Positions 7,706 through 16,657 of a stretch of DNA of 41,527 nt are shown here, in pieces. The notes beneath the pieces are model-generated. The model was not told the DNA's origin and did not search any database. It worked only from the letters and a program-made list of their open reading frames with translations. The translations under genes and the position numbers were made by a program. This DNA comes from a virus: the IMG/VR virus record IMGVR_UViG_3300028820_000007, positions 1 through 41,527 of that record. The stretch is one strand, 5' to 3'. Every line of letters begins with the position of its first letter. The stretch's first letter is position 1.

Positions 7706-8605
7706 ATGGCTTTAGATAAACTGTTACAACTAATTCCAGGAGCTAGCGTAGCTGCCGGTGACACCATTAGCGAACGTACCAGAAAAGGTATTGTTGAAGG
7801 TGTCAGACTAATGTATTTACCTGACATAGATGCAACTACAAACAATAATCAACCAGGCTTTGTTGTAACGCCTGGTAAATTGTTAATCGGAGAGTATGTT
7901 TACGACTTTCCTGGATTAACTCCTAGTGATCCAGATTTAGTTGCTGCTGCAGCTGGAGGATTGTCTTTAACAACTACCGCTGCAGTTACAGCTGTACCTG
8001 ATGCCGTAACTGGTGGAGCTATTTCCACTACTGCGCCAGTTGATGTTTGGGCAGTAACACCAGCTCCTATGTATAAGGTAGATCCATTTTCAGTTGTTCA
8101 GCTAACTTCAACCGGATCAGTTCGTGATAATCCTCTTGTAGTCGATATTGTTGTAAATCCTGGACATAAAGTAAACAAGCTGCGTATTGAATACGTTAAA
8201 CACAATGATACTCCGGCAAACCAAGTGATTAGTGTTAATGGAAAGAGCTTTTCTGCTTCTGGTGATACAGTTACTGCTGTAGATGCCACTTTAGGTCTAA
8301 ATCTAACGATTGTACTAACTGCTAGTAGAGATGCAACTTATGAAGGTGATGTAACCGAAGCAGTAGTTAGAGATGCTGTTATCCACGGTCTGAATCAGTC
8401 TTTACCTGCTGGTGTATCTCTATCTAAAAAGATAGCATTTGGCTTATCTAATACTCCTCGTGGTGATAGCCTCACTACAAAGGGTATGGTAATTGCTGGA
8501 CAGCGTGTAGAATTCCGAGATAAGTCGATCTATCTAGGTCGTATAACTGGACCTAATACAGTGGATACAACCCAAGCAGAGGTCTTTCAACCTTATCCTC
8601 GTTAG
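7706..8605 (+). CDS. Probable capsid-associated (decoration-type) protein
   Basis: The 299-aa product matches no family I can name. It is rich in Thr, Val, Ala and Gly and has beta-strand-like stretches: LLIGEYVYDFPG near residues 54-65, and a central region (about 130-240) that reads like a beta sandwich (NPLVVDIVVNPG, KLRIEYVKH, LNLTIVLTA). A GGAGAA ribosome-binding site precedes the ATG by ten bases. It lies directly after the capsid gene and is bounded by strong hairpins on both sides, the pattern seen here for abundant virion proteins. That context suggests a head decoration or minor capsid protein, which is inference from position only. Confidence 0.5.
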   Translation: MALDKLLQLIPGASVAAGDTISERTRKGIVEGVRLMYLPDIDATTNNNQPGFVVTPGKLLIGEYVYDFPGLTPSDPDLVAAAAGGLSLTTTAAVTAVPDAVTGGAISTTAPVDVWAVTPAPMYKVDPFSVVQLTSTGSVRDNPLVVDIVVNPGHKVNKLRIEYVKHNDTPANQVISVNGKSFSASGDTVTAVDATLGLNLTIVLTASRDATYEGDVTEAVVRDAVIHGLNQSLPAGVSLSKKIAFGLSNTPRGDSLTTKGMVIAGQRVEFRDKSIYLGRITGPNTVDTTQAEVFQPYPR

Positions 8606-8614
8606 TCTTTAGTA

Positions 8615-8661
8615 TTTACAGTGTGGTAGTATTGAATCAGTCGATCCTACCACACTGTAAA
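8615..8661 (+). terminator. 15-bp perfect stem-loop between head genes
   Basis: TTTACAGTGTGGTAG (8615-8629) pairs perfectly with CTACCACACTGTAAA (8647-8661) around a 17-base loop. The right arm ends in A and no U-tract follows, so it is terminator-like but could be an RNA-processing or stability element. It occupies the region just before the ATG at 8680 and rules out the GTG at 8623 as a likely start. Confidence 0.65.
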
Positions 8662-8679
8662 AAGGATTTTAGGGTTTAT

Positions 8680-9273
8680 ATGGCATACTTTAAAGTTCTA
8701 AGTATTATTAAACAATATCCTGAATTAGTTGTTAGTAACATCTATGAACTAGATGACTATGAAGCTGATGTGCTTAAACAAGGTGCAAGCGGACATATAC
8801 TCGAAAACATAATGTTTGTTTCAGATGAATTTAAAGCCAGTTCATGTGGTTTAGTTTCATTCGGAATAAAGAGACCAGAACCTACAGTTTTAATAAACAT
8901 TACCCAGGAACAAGCTGAAGATACTAATAACCAATCTGATGTTGACAATAAACAAACTGAGGTTGTACAAGATAATAATACCTATGATGAAGAAGTGAAT
9001 AGAAAAAAAGAAACAAACGTAGTTGCAGAGGTAATTAATCCCTTTTATTATGCCAATGAAGAAACTGAACCTAAATCAATTGATGTTAGGTATTCAGAAA
9101 GAGAAAAAGAGTTAAACTCACTTTTAGCTAGGGATATAAAAGACCTGTGTGACAGAGTGAACATTACTTATAAAAATAAAGCACAAGCAGTTCAAGCAAT
9201 TCTTAATTTAGAGTTTCCTGACTATGTTAAAAATCAACCTTCATTAGAAGAAGTTATAAATGACGAGTTGTAG
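8680..9273 (+). CDS. Head-region protein with C-terminal HeH/SAP-like motif
   Basis: I start the gene at ATG 8680 (197 aa), because a GTG at 8623 falls inside a perfect stem-loop. AAAGGA precedes the ATG by 13 bases. The first 75 residues look like a compact alpha/beta domain. Residues 75-145 are acidic, Asn/Gln-rich and probably disordered. Residues 148-181 (LARDIKDLCDRVNITY-KNKAQAVQAIL) form the helix-extended loop-helix pattern of HeH/SAP-type modules, which often bind nucleic acid and occur in small phage head or head-tail proteins. Location between capsid and neck genes suggests a head-completion or packaging-related role, but this is inferred. Confidence 0.5.
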   Translation: MAYFKVLSIIKQYPELVVSNIYELDDYEADVLKQGASGHILENIMFVSDEFKASSCGLVSFGIKRPEPTVLINITQEQAEDTNNQSDVDNKQTEVVQDNNTYDEEVNRKKETNVVAEVINPFYYANEETEPKSIDVRYSEREKELNSLLARDIKDLCDRVNITYKNKAQAVQAILNLEFPDYVKNQPSLEEVINDEL

Positions 9274-9296
9274 AAGTTTATTTATAAAAGGTTAGC

Positions 9297-11381
9297 ATGC
9301 CTTGGAATAGTAATGATAATGTATTTGGGTCGTCGTTAATCGGTTACGGCGACTCTTTTTTTAAACGGTGTGTACGTATGGTTCGTACACATAACGTACT
9401 ATTAGATCCTAATACAGTTACGGATGAGGAAATTGAGTTTACTCTAAAAAACTTAGCTTATCCTAGAATTTGGTTTTACCTAAAAACCGCAAAGGTAAAA
9501 AATACAGGTTTACCTGTATTCTATGATCCTCAGTCTAGTCCCAGCACAGACTTTGGTGATGAACAAGTATTTAGACAGGCTTTAATTGACTCTGCAAATG
9601 AGTCTTTTGCAAGTTCTATAGCTTGGATAGCGAGTGCATATGCAGCTTCTATATTGACCTCTAAAACGTTTCATATTGTAGACAATTATGCTGATTTAGC
9701 TAAGCATTTAGAGAAAATAGCAACAGCTACATTAGAACAACTTAAACAGGAATTATGTTGTTCAGCAAGTGAGGCTCCTCTAAAAGCTGCTACTAAATCA
9801 CCTTTTGACGATATATCCTTTTATTTTGCTCCAGCTTATGATCCTCTAACAGACACCTTGTATGAGAGGATAGAGCTTAACTGGTATGAAAGAGCAATTA
9901 TGGAGGTGATAGTAGGATCTACTCCAGAGCCTGCCTATTACGAAGTGCCTAACTACACTAAACCGCTGCAGCTAGCAATGCAGGTTCAAAATGCAATTAA
10001 CAACAGGTCGAAGCGAATTTTAACTGTGTTAAATGCAGGTGGGAGAACACCAGCTAAGATCGAAATCGTACCTAAAGCAGATTTACCACCCGATAGTAAT
10101 CAGATCTATCAAGTAGAGGTTGCATTAGAACGATTAACAGCTGTAGCTAGAGATAAGGAAATTGTTCAGAGTGCTGAGTCTATAAATTTAGTATTTCGCA
10201 GATACTTATATTTTGTAGGTTCTACACCAAGTCAAAGTGACCTAGATAGAGCTTTTGGTGTAGGTAATAGTGTTTTTACAGTAGGTCCAGGTGGTTCTGT
10301 TGCTCCTCCTACAAGTCCAGCAACAACAGGTGGTGGAATATATTCCACATTACCTACACCAATTCCTGGAGCAATATTTTGGCAGATAACTGCTGTTCCA
10401 AATGCAGAGTTTATTGGGAATTACACATTAGGTACAGTAGATGTAACTACAACTCTACCTCCTACTTTAAGGAATAGGTTGTATAAAGGTTATAAGTGGC
10501 GTTGTGTTAATAGCGTTGATCCTGATTTTCCTGGAAATAATGGTGTTTGGGTACTTGAAGAAGAGTATCCCAAATTAGGCTTTCATGAAATTAAATATGG
10601 AACTAAAGCTGATTATAATGAGTTAACACGTACAGGTCCTCATGGAATCTTTTTACAACTTGGTTCTACAAAAGAATCTAAGGATGTTTCCGGATTAACC
10701 CCCCTAGAAGATCTAAGTAATATAAACACCTTTTATTTCCGTGTAGATGATGAAATTGCTTGGGGTTCTTATTTTCATACTTTAACTGAAGAAGATGTTA
10801 AAGAATCAGAAGTAGTTGGAAATACAATTCCGTTTGGTATTTTTAAATACAGAGTTACTGGACCTAATACCACAACTTTACCTGCTAATACAACAGGTTA
10901 TTCTACTGAAGACTCAGATAATTTACCAATAGTCTCTTCTATATCATTTAGAGTACCTGCAGGTGCTAGTGCTGCAAAAATAGCTCAAGCTTTTAACCAT
11001 AGTCTATTTAACTACTACAAAACAAATAACGTTATTGGTGCAATCATAAAGAATGTTAATGCCGTAACATGTACAGTAAATAGAGCTGAACCTTTAACTA
11101 TAGCAGTAGTTATAGACTTTACTGAACTACCTGCACCAATATCTATTGCAACCGGTAACTACTCTGAACCTTTGAGCTCATTTACAAATGAACCTAAGTC
11201 TCTTTACTTAATTAGTCCTTTAGTAAAACCAACATCAATTCAAGCAGATGGATCAAATCCTAATGGTTTTATTACAGATGGTAAAGGAAGTGCATTGTTA
11301 GTAAGGCAGAAGTTTTCTGATCAACATCAGTACGTTAGAGACAAACTAAACAGTATATACGCAGGTGGGTATAGACCATAA
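9297..11381 (+). CDS. Unrecognised neck/tail-region virion protein
   Basis: The 694-aa product is unfamiliar to me. Its N-terminal 250 residues are mainly helical and include an Ala-rich helix (SSIAWIASAYAASILTS). From about 330 there is a Pro/Gly/Thr-rich linker, then beta-rich segments with paired WRCVNSVDPDFPGN and WVLEEEYPKLGF. The C-terminus ends with a basic helix (RQKFSDQHQYVRDKLN). AAAAGG five bases before the ATG is a good ribosome-binding site. Its stop overlaps the next ATG (TAATG), so the two products are probably made in step. Standing between head genes and tail sheath, it may be a neck or head-tail joining protein; no motif proves this. Confidence 0.45.
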   Translation: MPWNSNDNVFGSSLIGYGDSFFKRCVRMVRTHNVLLDPNTVTDEEIEFTLKNLAYPRIWFYLKTAKVKNTGLPVFYDPQSSPSTDFGDEQVFRQALIDSANESFASSIAWIASAYAASILTSKTFHIVDNYADLAKHLEKIATATLEQLKQELCCSASEAPLKAATKSPFDDISFYFAPAYDPLTDTLYERIELNWYERAIMEVIVGSTPEPAYYEVPNYTKPLQLAMQVQNAINNRSKRILTVLNAGGRTPAKIEIVPKADLPPDSNQIYQVEVALERLTAVARDKEIVQSAESINLVFRRYLYFVGSTPSQSDLDRAFGVGNSVFTVGPGGSVAPPTSPATTGGGIYSTLPTPIPGAIFWQITAVPNAEFIGNYTLGTVDVTTTLPPTLRNRLYKGYKWRCVNSVDPDFPGNNGVWVLEEEYPKLGFHEIKYGTKADYNELTRTGPHGIFLQLGSTKESKDVSGLTPLEDLSNINTFYFRVDDEIAWGSYFHTLTEEDVKESEVVGNTIPFGIFKYRVTGPNTTTLPANTTGYSTEDSDNLPIVSSISFRVPAGASAAKIAQAFNHSLFNYYKTNNVIGAIIKNVNAVTCTVNRAEPLTIAVVIDFTELPAPISIATGNYSEPLSSFTNEPKSLYLISPLVKPTSIQADGSNPNGFITDGKGSALLVRQKFSDQHQYVRDKLNSIYAGGYRP

Positions 11382-12223
11382 TGCCACATCCTATTTACTA
11401 CCCTCAAAATGACGGTTCTAATCCACACTTAAGGGCTTCTCTAGGCTTATTAATGGATGCAACTTTATTAGGTTTATTAAACCACCCACTCTTAGTTAAT
11501 CCCCCTATACGTGACCCTAGAGACCCATCTAAAAAGCTTTATATAACAAATGCAAGAACATATGATGGTACAAATATAGAAAATGATGGTTTAAGTCTAT
11601 TAGTGTACCCATACCATCGAGAAGGCAGCATACTTACTACAAACTCAGCAAACGCTGCGATGGTAATGCATGACTTTAATATGGGTACAGGTCCAGGTCA
11701 GTTTACTAAGACTACAGTAACTTTAAACATTGTATTAACGTATCGAGGATATCAAAAAGAATTTTTTAGTTATTACGTGCCTGCACCATATACAGAAAAT
11801 CCTGGATTAGATTGTGTTATCCCTGAAAATCCAATAGAGTTTAGTGATAGTGGTAATACTAATAATCCTAACTTTAGGGAAGTAACAATAGTAACTTACC
11901 CAGGTGAAAATGTTCTGTACGACTATATTGAATTAGTTAGGTTAGCACTAGAAACAGATTTGCGTATTTTATATGCACAAGGTCAACCACTAAATTCTAA
12001 TTCCTACGTTGAGTATATAACTCCTCTATCACAGAATTGGACGGAGAAAGATAATGTTGTACGACATAAGATAGGTTTACTCTGGAAGTTAACTGTAAAT
12101 GCACCTAGATGGTGGAATTGGAGATTCACAGACATACCTTATAGAGGTCTTAGTAAGATTAGAACTGAGCGTATAGTAGCAGATCCTGTTATAGTTCCTA
12201 GAGAGATTTATGTGCCTAAATAA
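11381..12223 (+). CDS. Candidate tail terminator or neck protein upstream of sheath
   Basis: The 280-aa product begins within the stop codon of the preceding gene (TAATG). It contains beta-rich segments (KTTVTLNIVLTYRGY, FREVTIVTYPG) and an amphipathic helix around YIELVRLALETDLRIL. The C-terminal part has WKLTVNAPRWWNWRF. The overall length and position directly before the sheath gene resemble tail terminator or sheath terminator proteins in myoviruses, which cap the tail and join it to the neck. I recognise no diagnostic residue, so the function is an inference from synteny. Confidence 0.4.
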   Translation: MPHPIYYPQNDGSNPHLRASLGLLMDATLLGLLNHPLLVNPPIRDPRDPSKKLYITNARTYDGTNIENDGLSLLVYPYHREGSILTTNSANAAMVMHDFNMGTGPGQFTKTTVTLNIVLTYRGYQKEFFSYYVPAPYTENPGLDCVIPENPIEFSDSGNTNNPNFREVTIVTYPGENVLYDYIELVRLALETDLRILYAQGQPLNSNSYVEYITPLSQNWTEKDNVVRHKIGLLWKLTVNAPRWWNWRFTDIPYRGLSKIRTERIVADPVIVPREIYVPK

Positions 12224-12332
12224 CTAACTTGCGCAGATTTTGAATTTAAGTTAGCTAATGCCCAGATTCACAAGTAATGAAGGGTATTAAATAATTTTAT
12301 ACTGTAAGTTTACTGAATAAGCGAGACTAACT
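12224..12332 (+). promoter_or_regulatory. Untranslated gap before sheath gene, possible promoter
   Basis: No open frame longer than ten codons is present. CTAACTT (12224-12230) can pair with AAGTTAG (12248-12254). TTATACTG around 12297-12304 resembles a -10 box about 30 bases before the GTG at 12333, but I see no good -35. A promoter here would let the sheath be expressed separately; this is weakly supported. Confidence 0.25.
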
Positions 12333-15300
12333 GTGCCTATCGACGCTCTTTATCCCTCAATCTTTTTTAATGAAGATAACGTTGGGTTACGCCCACCGGT
12401 TAGTAGAGTTCAAAATAGAATAGGGATTGTTGGAGCTTTCTCCAGAGGTCCACAGAATGAGGGTATTGTTATTTCTAACAGAGAACAGCTTAGAAAAATT
12501 TTTGAAGAGGACTTATACCCAGGTTCTCTAGCTGTTCAAGCTGCAATGGACCAAGGCGCCAGAGACTTTGTTATAGTTAGAGCCCTATCTAAAGGTAGAG
12601 CGGGTAGAGGTGAGATATTAGTTGTAGGTACTGCTACTGTAAATCATATCGTTACTGTCTTAATAAGGGATGATAAAGGCCAAGTTGCTTTTGAGGCCAC
12701 TTCTATCGCTATTAATAACGGTGATAGTGAATTTAAAATACGAGATAAAATTGCTACAGCAATTGGAACTGACCCTAATCAACGAGTTCTACCTGAAGTA
12801 ATAGGTAATAAACTATATGTAACTGCTCAAGAGTTTGGCTATCACACAGATAACTGGACTGTACATGTTGTTCCTCTTAAACAGTTCGGTGCAGGTATTA
12901 TTGATGTTGATAGACTTAAGCAAGTCGAGTCAGCTCGGTTGACTAATCAATCGACAGCTTATGTATTCTATACCGGTTTGTACTACGACTATGAACCATC
13001 GAGTAATGCTGATGAATCTCTACCTACTGTAATTAGACCCAACGATAAGCAAATACGTGCAACCTTTAACTCAGTATCACCTAACCTACCTGTAACAATC
13101 AATGCAACTACTGATGTAATTACCTTAAATGGTCATAATTTACAGGTCGGTGACAGAATAAAATTTGGGTTTTCTACTCCACCTCGAGTGGGTAACAGCG
13201 ACATCTCATCTACAGATATTTACTACGTTACAAACGTTACTCAAGACACATTTCAAGTTGCAGCTACTCGGGCTCATGCTTTAGCTGGAACACCAGTTGT
13301 AGATTTTAGTTCAGCAGGTGCTAACGTAACAATTAATCATATAGAAGGTGCTTATCGACACAACCTAGCAGAACTAAGATCTTTCCCACTGATTGGTGTT
13401 GAGGCGCCTTTCCTTGTTCAATTAGGAGATGGTAATGGAGTTTTAAATACATATAAGTGGGATCCTGATAATTTATCAGCAGATGATGGCGATGATGTAA
13501 CAACTGCTAATTATATTAAACCCGAGGTTCTTACTATTGTTAACCCTGGTAGGTGGGTAAAAGATAACAATGCCTCAAACGGTCGTTGGATTATATCTAC
13601 TCCTCCCTCTGTAGGAACTACCTATGCGCCTACAACACCGGCTAGATTTACGGGTGGACAGGATCCTCCAACTGTTGCTGAAAGAATTTTATATCACGCA
13701 GATAACACTCCAATCTTAAAGGTACTAGCTAAGTCTCCTGGTGTTTGGGGTAACGATGTAGCTATTACAGTTACTCCTGCACAGCAGACCTTTGGTATTA
13801 TTCGTAAAGTTAACATGCGGATTGTTGATTACCGCAGAACTAACCGAGTTGCCAATGGTTTCTTTGAAGAGTTCTTACCTTCACTGGATCTACAAGATGT
13901 ATTCTACACAGCTTCGGGTAATACGTTACTTTCAGCGTCAAACCGTTCAGACTTAGTTAACCTACAGTATCTAGGTAAGACTGCTGATGATTTAACTAAG
14001 GTACCTACACATACAAAGGCTGTAGGAACTCTATCTTTCGCTTCTGATGCATCTGAAGATGGGACGCTCTTCATAGATATTAGAGATCGCAGATCTGGTT
14101 TTCCAATTGTCAATACTGTTAAGTATACCTACAGACAGTTTGACACTGCTCAAAGTATAGCTAAAGGTGTAGAACGCTTAATTAATAACTCCGGTACTAA
14201 GGCAGCTGTTACACTTAAATTCCTAGATGGTACTAGTATTTCCCAAAATAACACCTTAACTGTATTAGGTGTATCTACAGCACGTGCACCAGCTGGGGGT
14301 TATGACCGGTTTACACTAGTACAAGCTTTAAAAACAGCCTTTGTAGGCGATTTAAGGTATGATACAGTTGTTCTTCCTACCGGTGATGGTATACGCTTTG
14401 TACAAAAGAATGCAGGCGTAGATGAAACTCCTGTAAACATTACTAAGTCTCAAGCTACAGACATTGTAAATGTTTATATCTCAAATAACGCTAAAATTCT
14501 AAATTTGCATCCTGACGTACACTTAGTCAGTTCTATTGTTACGACACGAATTAAACTAACTGATGGAACAGTATTATCTCAACCAACCTTTGCTTTAGGA
14601 TCGCTAGCTTCACCTGTAACTGATATTGAAGTAGTTACAAATGCAATTGTAGCCTCTTGGGCAGGTAATAATGAGGTATTAGTCTCTAAAATTGATGCAA
14701 ATACACTTGAATTTAAACTAATAGACTCATCTGAGTTAGATATTGAAGAAGTAACCTTCACAGCTGCAGGTTTCCTTAAAGACGGTACTAATCAGTTCGG
14801 TGCTGCTTGGTCTAGCATTTGGCCAGGGACTTTTACTCTGAACATCAGTGGCCCTGTAGTTGTTGCAAGTGGTACTGTTGTAAACGTTGCTGGTACTGCG
14901 GTTACAATATCAAGCAATATAACAACACCTTCTGCTCTTGCTATACAACTAGCAGCAGGATTGGGATCAAGTAGGGTAATAAACGGTGTAACGTATAACG
15001 TTAGTGTTTCTGGCACTACTATTAAATTTACACCTGCTTCTGGTGCTTTTACACCTACTACACCTCTAGTAATAAATATAAACAACAGTCTAGTAGCTAA
15101 ACTTAACTTCTTAGGCTATCCAAATGCAACAACTACGCTAGGTGGAGGAGTACCAAATCTACCTGTCGAAGCTCGGTTAAATGGACTAGAGCTTATTCTA
15201 GAGGCTAAAGACGTAGGTGTACAAGGTAATTTAATTGAGTATAGAGCACGTACAAATAATCTTCTATCTATTACAGTACTTCCAGGTGATTATGAAAGGC

Positions 15301-16232
15301 TAGAAGGAGGTCAAGACCTAGCTACTGAGGCTTATCTTCGATATGGTAGTTTAGGACCTACGCTCAATGAAAAAGATTTCTTAGATGGATTAGAAGTACT
15401 AAGAAATCTTCAAGCAAACCTTATTGGGGTAGCTGCTACACCAGATGAATTTGGAAGACCTATTGAGACCTTAGATAGCATTCACTTTGCTCTAATACAG
15501 CAAGCTGAAACTGCTTCAGAAGAAGATGGTTTGAGGTTTGCTGTTCTAGCTGCACCTAAGGGCTTAACTGCCCAACAAGCTAGAAACTACATGGCGACTC
15601 AGCCTAATTCTAGATTTGGAAAGATGGTTGCTGGTTGGGTAACCTATGCAGGTCAACCTATTTTAGGTCAATACGCAGTGTCTCCTACCGGTTTTGCACT
15701 AGGTCACATAGCAGTGACTCCATTCCAAGTATCTACTGCTGCAAGAGCTTCATCTCCTCAAATTAGAAATGTGATTTCTACTGACGTTTCTGTTGGACAC
15801 GCAGCTAGAAACGAATATACACAAAATAGATTAGATATTATCTACCGAGAGGAAGGCAGTGGAATGGTACACTTCTTAAACGGAAGAACACTATCTACTG
15901 ACCCTGCTTGGTATTGGGATACAATTAGACGTGTTTATAACGTAATAAGGGAAGATCTATTCTTTAGCCTCCAGTGGGCTAAGTCTGAGCCATTGACACA
16001 GCAAACTGTACGCCAGATTAAAGATGCAGTTGATAACTATCTAGAGATTAGGAAGTCACAGGGTTTGATTCTTGAATATAGTAAGACAGAAATTAGTATC
16101 TCTAAAAACCCTGTAAGTGCCCTAATTAGTGGTAACCTAACGATAGATGCGTACTTTACTCCGATCTATCCTGCTGATAGACTAATTGTTAATCTGATAA
16201 GACAACCAGAGCGTGTAACAATAGCACTCTAA
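12333..16232 (+). CDS. Contractile tail sheath protein (oversized)
   Basis: The start is GTG; the resulting N-terminus (MPIDALYPSIFFNED, then RIGIVGAFSRGP) is the standard sheath opening, followed by SLAVQAAMDQGARDFVIVRAL. The C-terminal 300 residues are typical too: ETLDSIHFALIQQAE, RFAVLAAPKG, SRFGKMVAGW, a long helix near AWYWDTIRRVYNVIRED, and ISISKNPVSALISGNLTIDAYF. At 1299 aa it is about twice T4 gp18 (659 aa). Extra material lies in the middle. Residues about 252-336 (ITLNGHNLQVGDRIKF, IYYVTNVTQDTFQVA) match the HGL-xxGD virion domain found in many phage structural proteins. GGQD occurs twice (about 440 and 992), each near a GVWGN or GVQGN element, suggesting duplication of a sheath subdomain. 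The protein would form the contractile tube around the tail. Confidence 0.92.
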   Translation: MPIDALYPSIFFNEDNVGLRPPVSRVQNRIGIVGAFSRGPQNEGIVISNREQLRKIFEEDLYPGSLAVQAAMDQGARDFVIVRALSKGRAGRGEILVVGTATVNHIVTVLIRDDKGQVAFEATSIAINNGDSEFKIRDKIATAIGTDPNQRVLPEVIGNKLYVTAQEFGYHTDNWTVHVVPLKQFGAGIIDVDRLKQVESARLTNQSTAYVFYTGLYYDYEPSSNADESLPTVIRPNDKQIRATFNSVSPNLPVTINATTDVITLNGHNLQVGDRIKFGFSTPPRVGNSDISSTDIYYVTNVTQDTFQVAATRAHALAGTPVVDFSSAGANVTINHIEGAYRHNLAELRSFPLIGVEAPFLVQLGDGNGVLNTYKWDPDNLSADDGDDVTTANYIKPEVLTIVNPGRWVKDNNASNGRWIISTPPSVGTTYAPTTPARFTGGQDPPTVAERILYHADNTPILKVLAKSPGVWGNDVAITVTPAQQTFGIIRKVNMRIVDYRRTNRVANGFFEEFLPSLDLQDVFYTASGNTLLSASNRSDLVNLQYLGKTADDLTKVPTHTKAVGTLSFASDASEDGTLFIDIRDRRSGFPIVNTVKYTYRQFDTAQSIAKGVERLINNSGTKAAVTLKFLDGTSISQNNTLTVLGVSTARAPAGGYDRFTLVQALKTAFVGDLRYDTVVLPTGDGIRFVQKNAGVDETPVNITKSQATDIVNVYISNNAKILNLHPDVHLVSSIVTTRIKLTDGTVLSQPTFALGSLASPVTDIEVVTNAIVASWAGNNEVLVSKIDANTLEFKLIDSSELDIEEVTFTAAGFLKDGTNQFGAAWSSIWPGTFTLNISGPVVVASGTVVNVAGTAVTISSNITTPSALAIQLAAGLGSSRVINGVTYNVSVSGTTIKFTPASGAFTPTTPLVININNSLVAKLNFLGYPNATTTLGGGVPNLPVEARLNGLELILEAKDVGVQGNLIEYRARTNNLLSITVLPGDYERLEGGQDLATEAYLRYGSLGPTLNEKDFLDGLEVLRNLQANLIGVAATPDEFGRPIETLDSIHFALIQQAETASEEDGLRFAVLAAPKGLTAQQARNYMATQPNSRFGKMVAGWVTYAGQPILGQYAVSPTGFALGHIAVTPFQVSTAARASSPQIRNVISTDVSVGHAARNEYTQNRLDIIYREEGSGMVHFLNGRTLSTDPAWYWDTIRRVYNVIREDLFFSLQWAKSEPLTQQTVRQIKDAVDNYLEIRKSQGLILEYSKTEISISKNPVSALISGNLTIDAYFTPIYPADRLIVNLIRQPERVTIAL

Positions 16233-16258
16233 AATAAGGTTGTTTTAGTTGTCAAACT

Positions 16259-16289
16259 AAAGGGGGTGAAAGATCTTGCACCCCTTTTT
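16259..16289 (+). terminator. Rho-independent terminator after sheath gene
   Basis: AAAGGGGGTG (16259-16268) pairs with CACCCCTTT (16279-16287) with one bulged G, and a run of T follows (16285-16289). The loop contains AAGATCTT. This is the classic intrinsic terminator shape, placed 26 bases after the sheath stop. Confidence 0.8.
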
Positions 16290-16339
16290 ACTAATTATTC
16301 AGGCTTTACTTGAACTGTTTCTTTAAATGTAATAAACAC

Positions 16340-16380
16340 GGTACATATTTATCTAACTTGCCTAGTGACAGGTACATATT
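16340..16380 (+). repeat. Direct repeat GGTACATATT, 31-bp spacing
   Basis: Two identical decamers at 16340-16349 and 16371-16380 are about three helical turns apart, a spacing compatible with a dimeric or paired binding site. Function is unknown and chance is possible in AT-rich DNA. Confidence 0.4.
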
Positions 16381-16480
16381 CAACAGCTAGTTTTTTGTTC
16401 TGATAGGCGGATAATAGCTCAAGTATATATACATAGGTTAATAGTACTATTGAAAGGTTATCTAGCATGTAATTCCCCCT

Positions 16481-16504
16481 AATATCATTTTAAATATCAT
16501 TAAA
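16481..16504 (+). repeat. Tandem 12-bp AATATCATT repeat
   Basis: AATATCATTTTA (16481-16492) is followed immediately by AATATCATTAAA (16493-16504). It lies in the untranslated region before the tube gene, and a related ATATCAT occurs near 16587. Confidence 0.4.
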
Positions 16505-16657
16505 CTAACTTAGGTACTATTAGCTTTACTGGTCAAATTATTTTTAATTAAAAAACAAAATCTGATAATTTAAACAGAAAGTGCTATATCATATCACATA
16601 AGTTACTTGTAGTCAATATAATCCAAGTATTTACAGATTTAAATTTAGGTTTTAACT

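Larger units (their letters stand above)
16290..16657 (+). promoter_or_regulatory. Long untranslated region before tube gene
   Basis: About 370 bases contain no credible open frame on either strand; ATGs at about 16328 and 16468 are followed at once by stops. It holds a direct repeat GGTACATATT (16340-16349 and 16371-16380), a 12-base tandem AATATCATT unit (16481-16504), and a TATAAT box at 16617-16622 about 35 bases before the tube ATG. No matching TTGACA is seen. Being bounded by a terminator upstream and a gene that itself ends in a terminator, it probably carries the promoter for the tube gene, perhaps with a phage-specific regulator or polymerase site. Confidence 0.45.

Noticed and set aside
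8623-8679. GTG start extending the HeH/SAP-like protein by 19 residues
   Set aside because: The extension overlaps a perfect 15-bp stem-loop, and an ATG at 8680 with an AAAGGA upstream is a better start.
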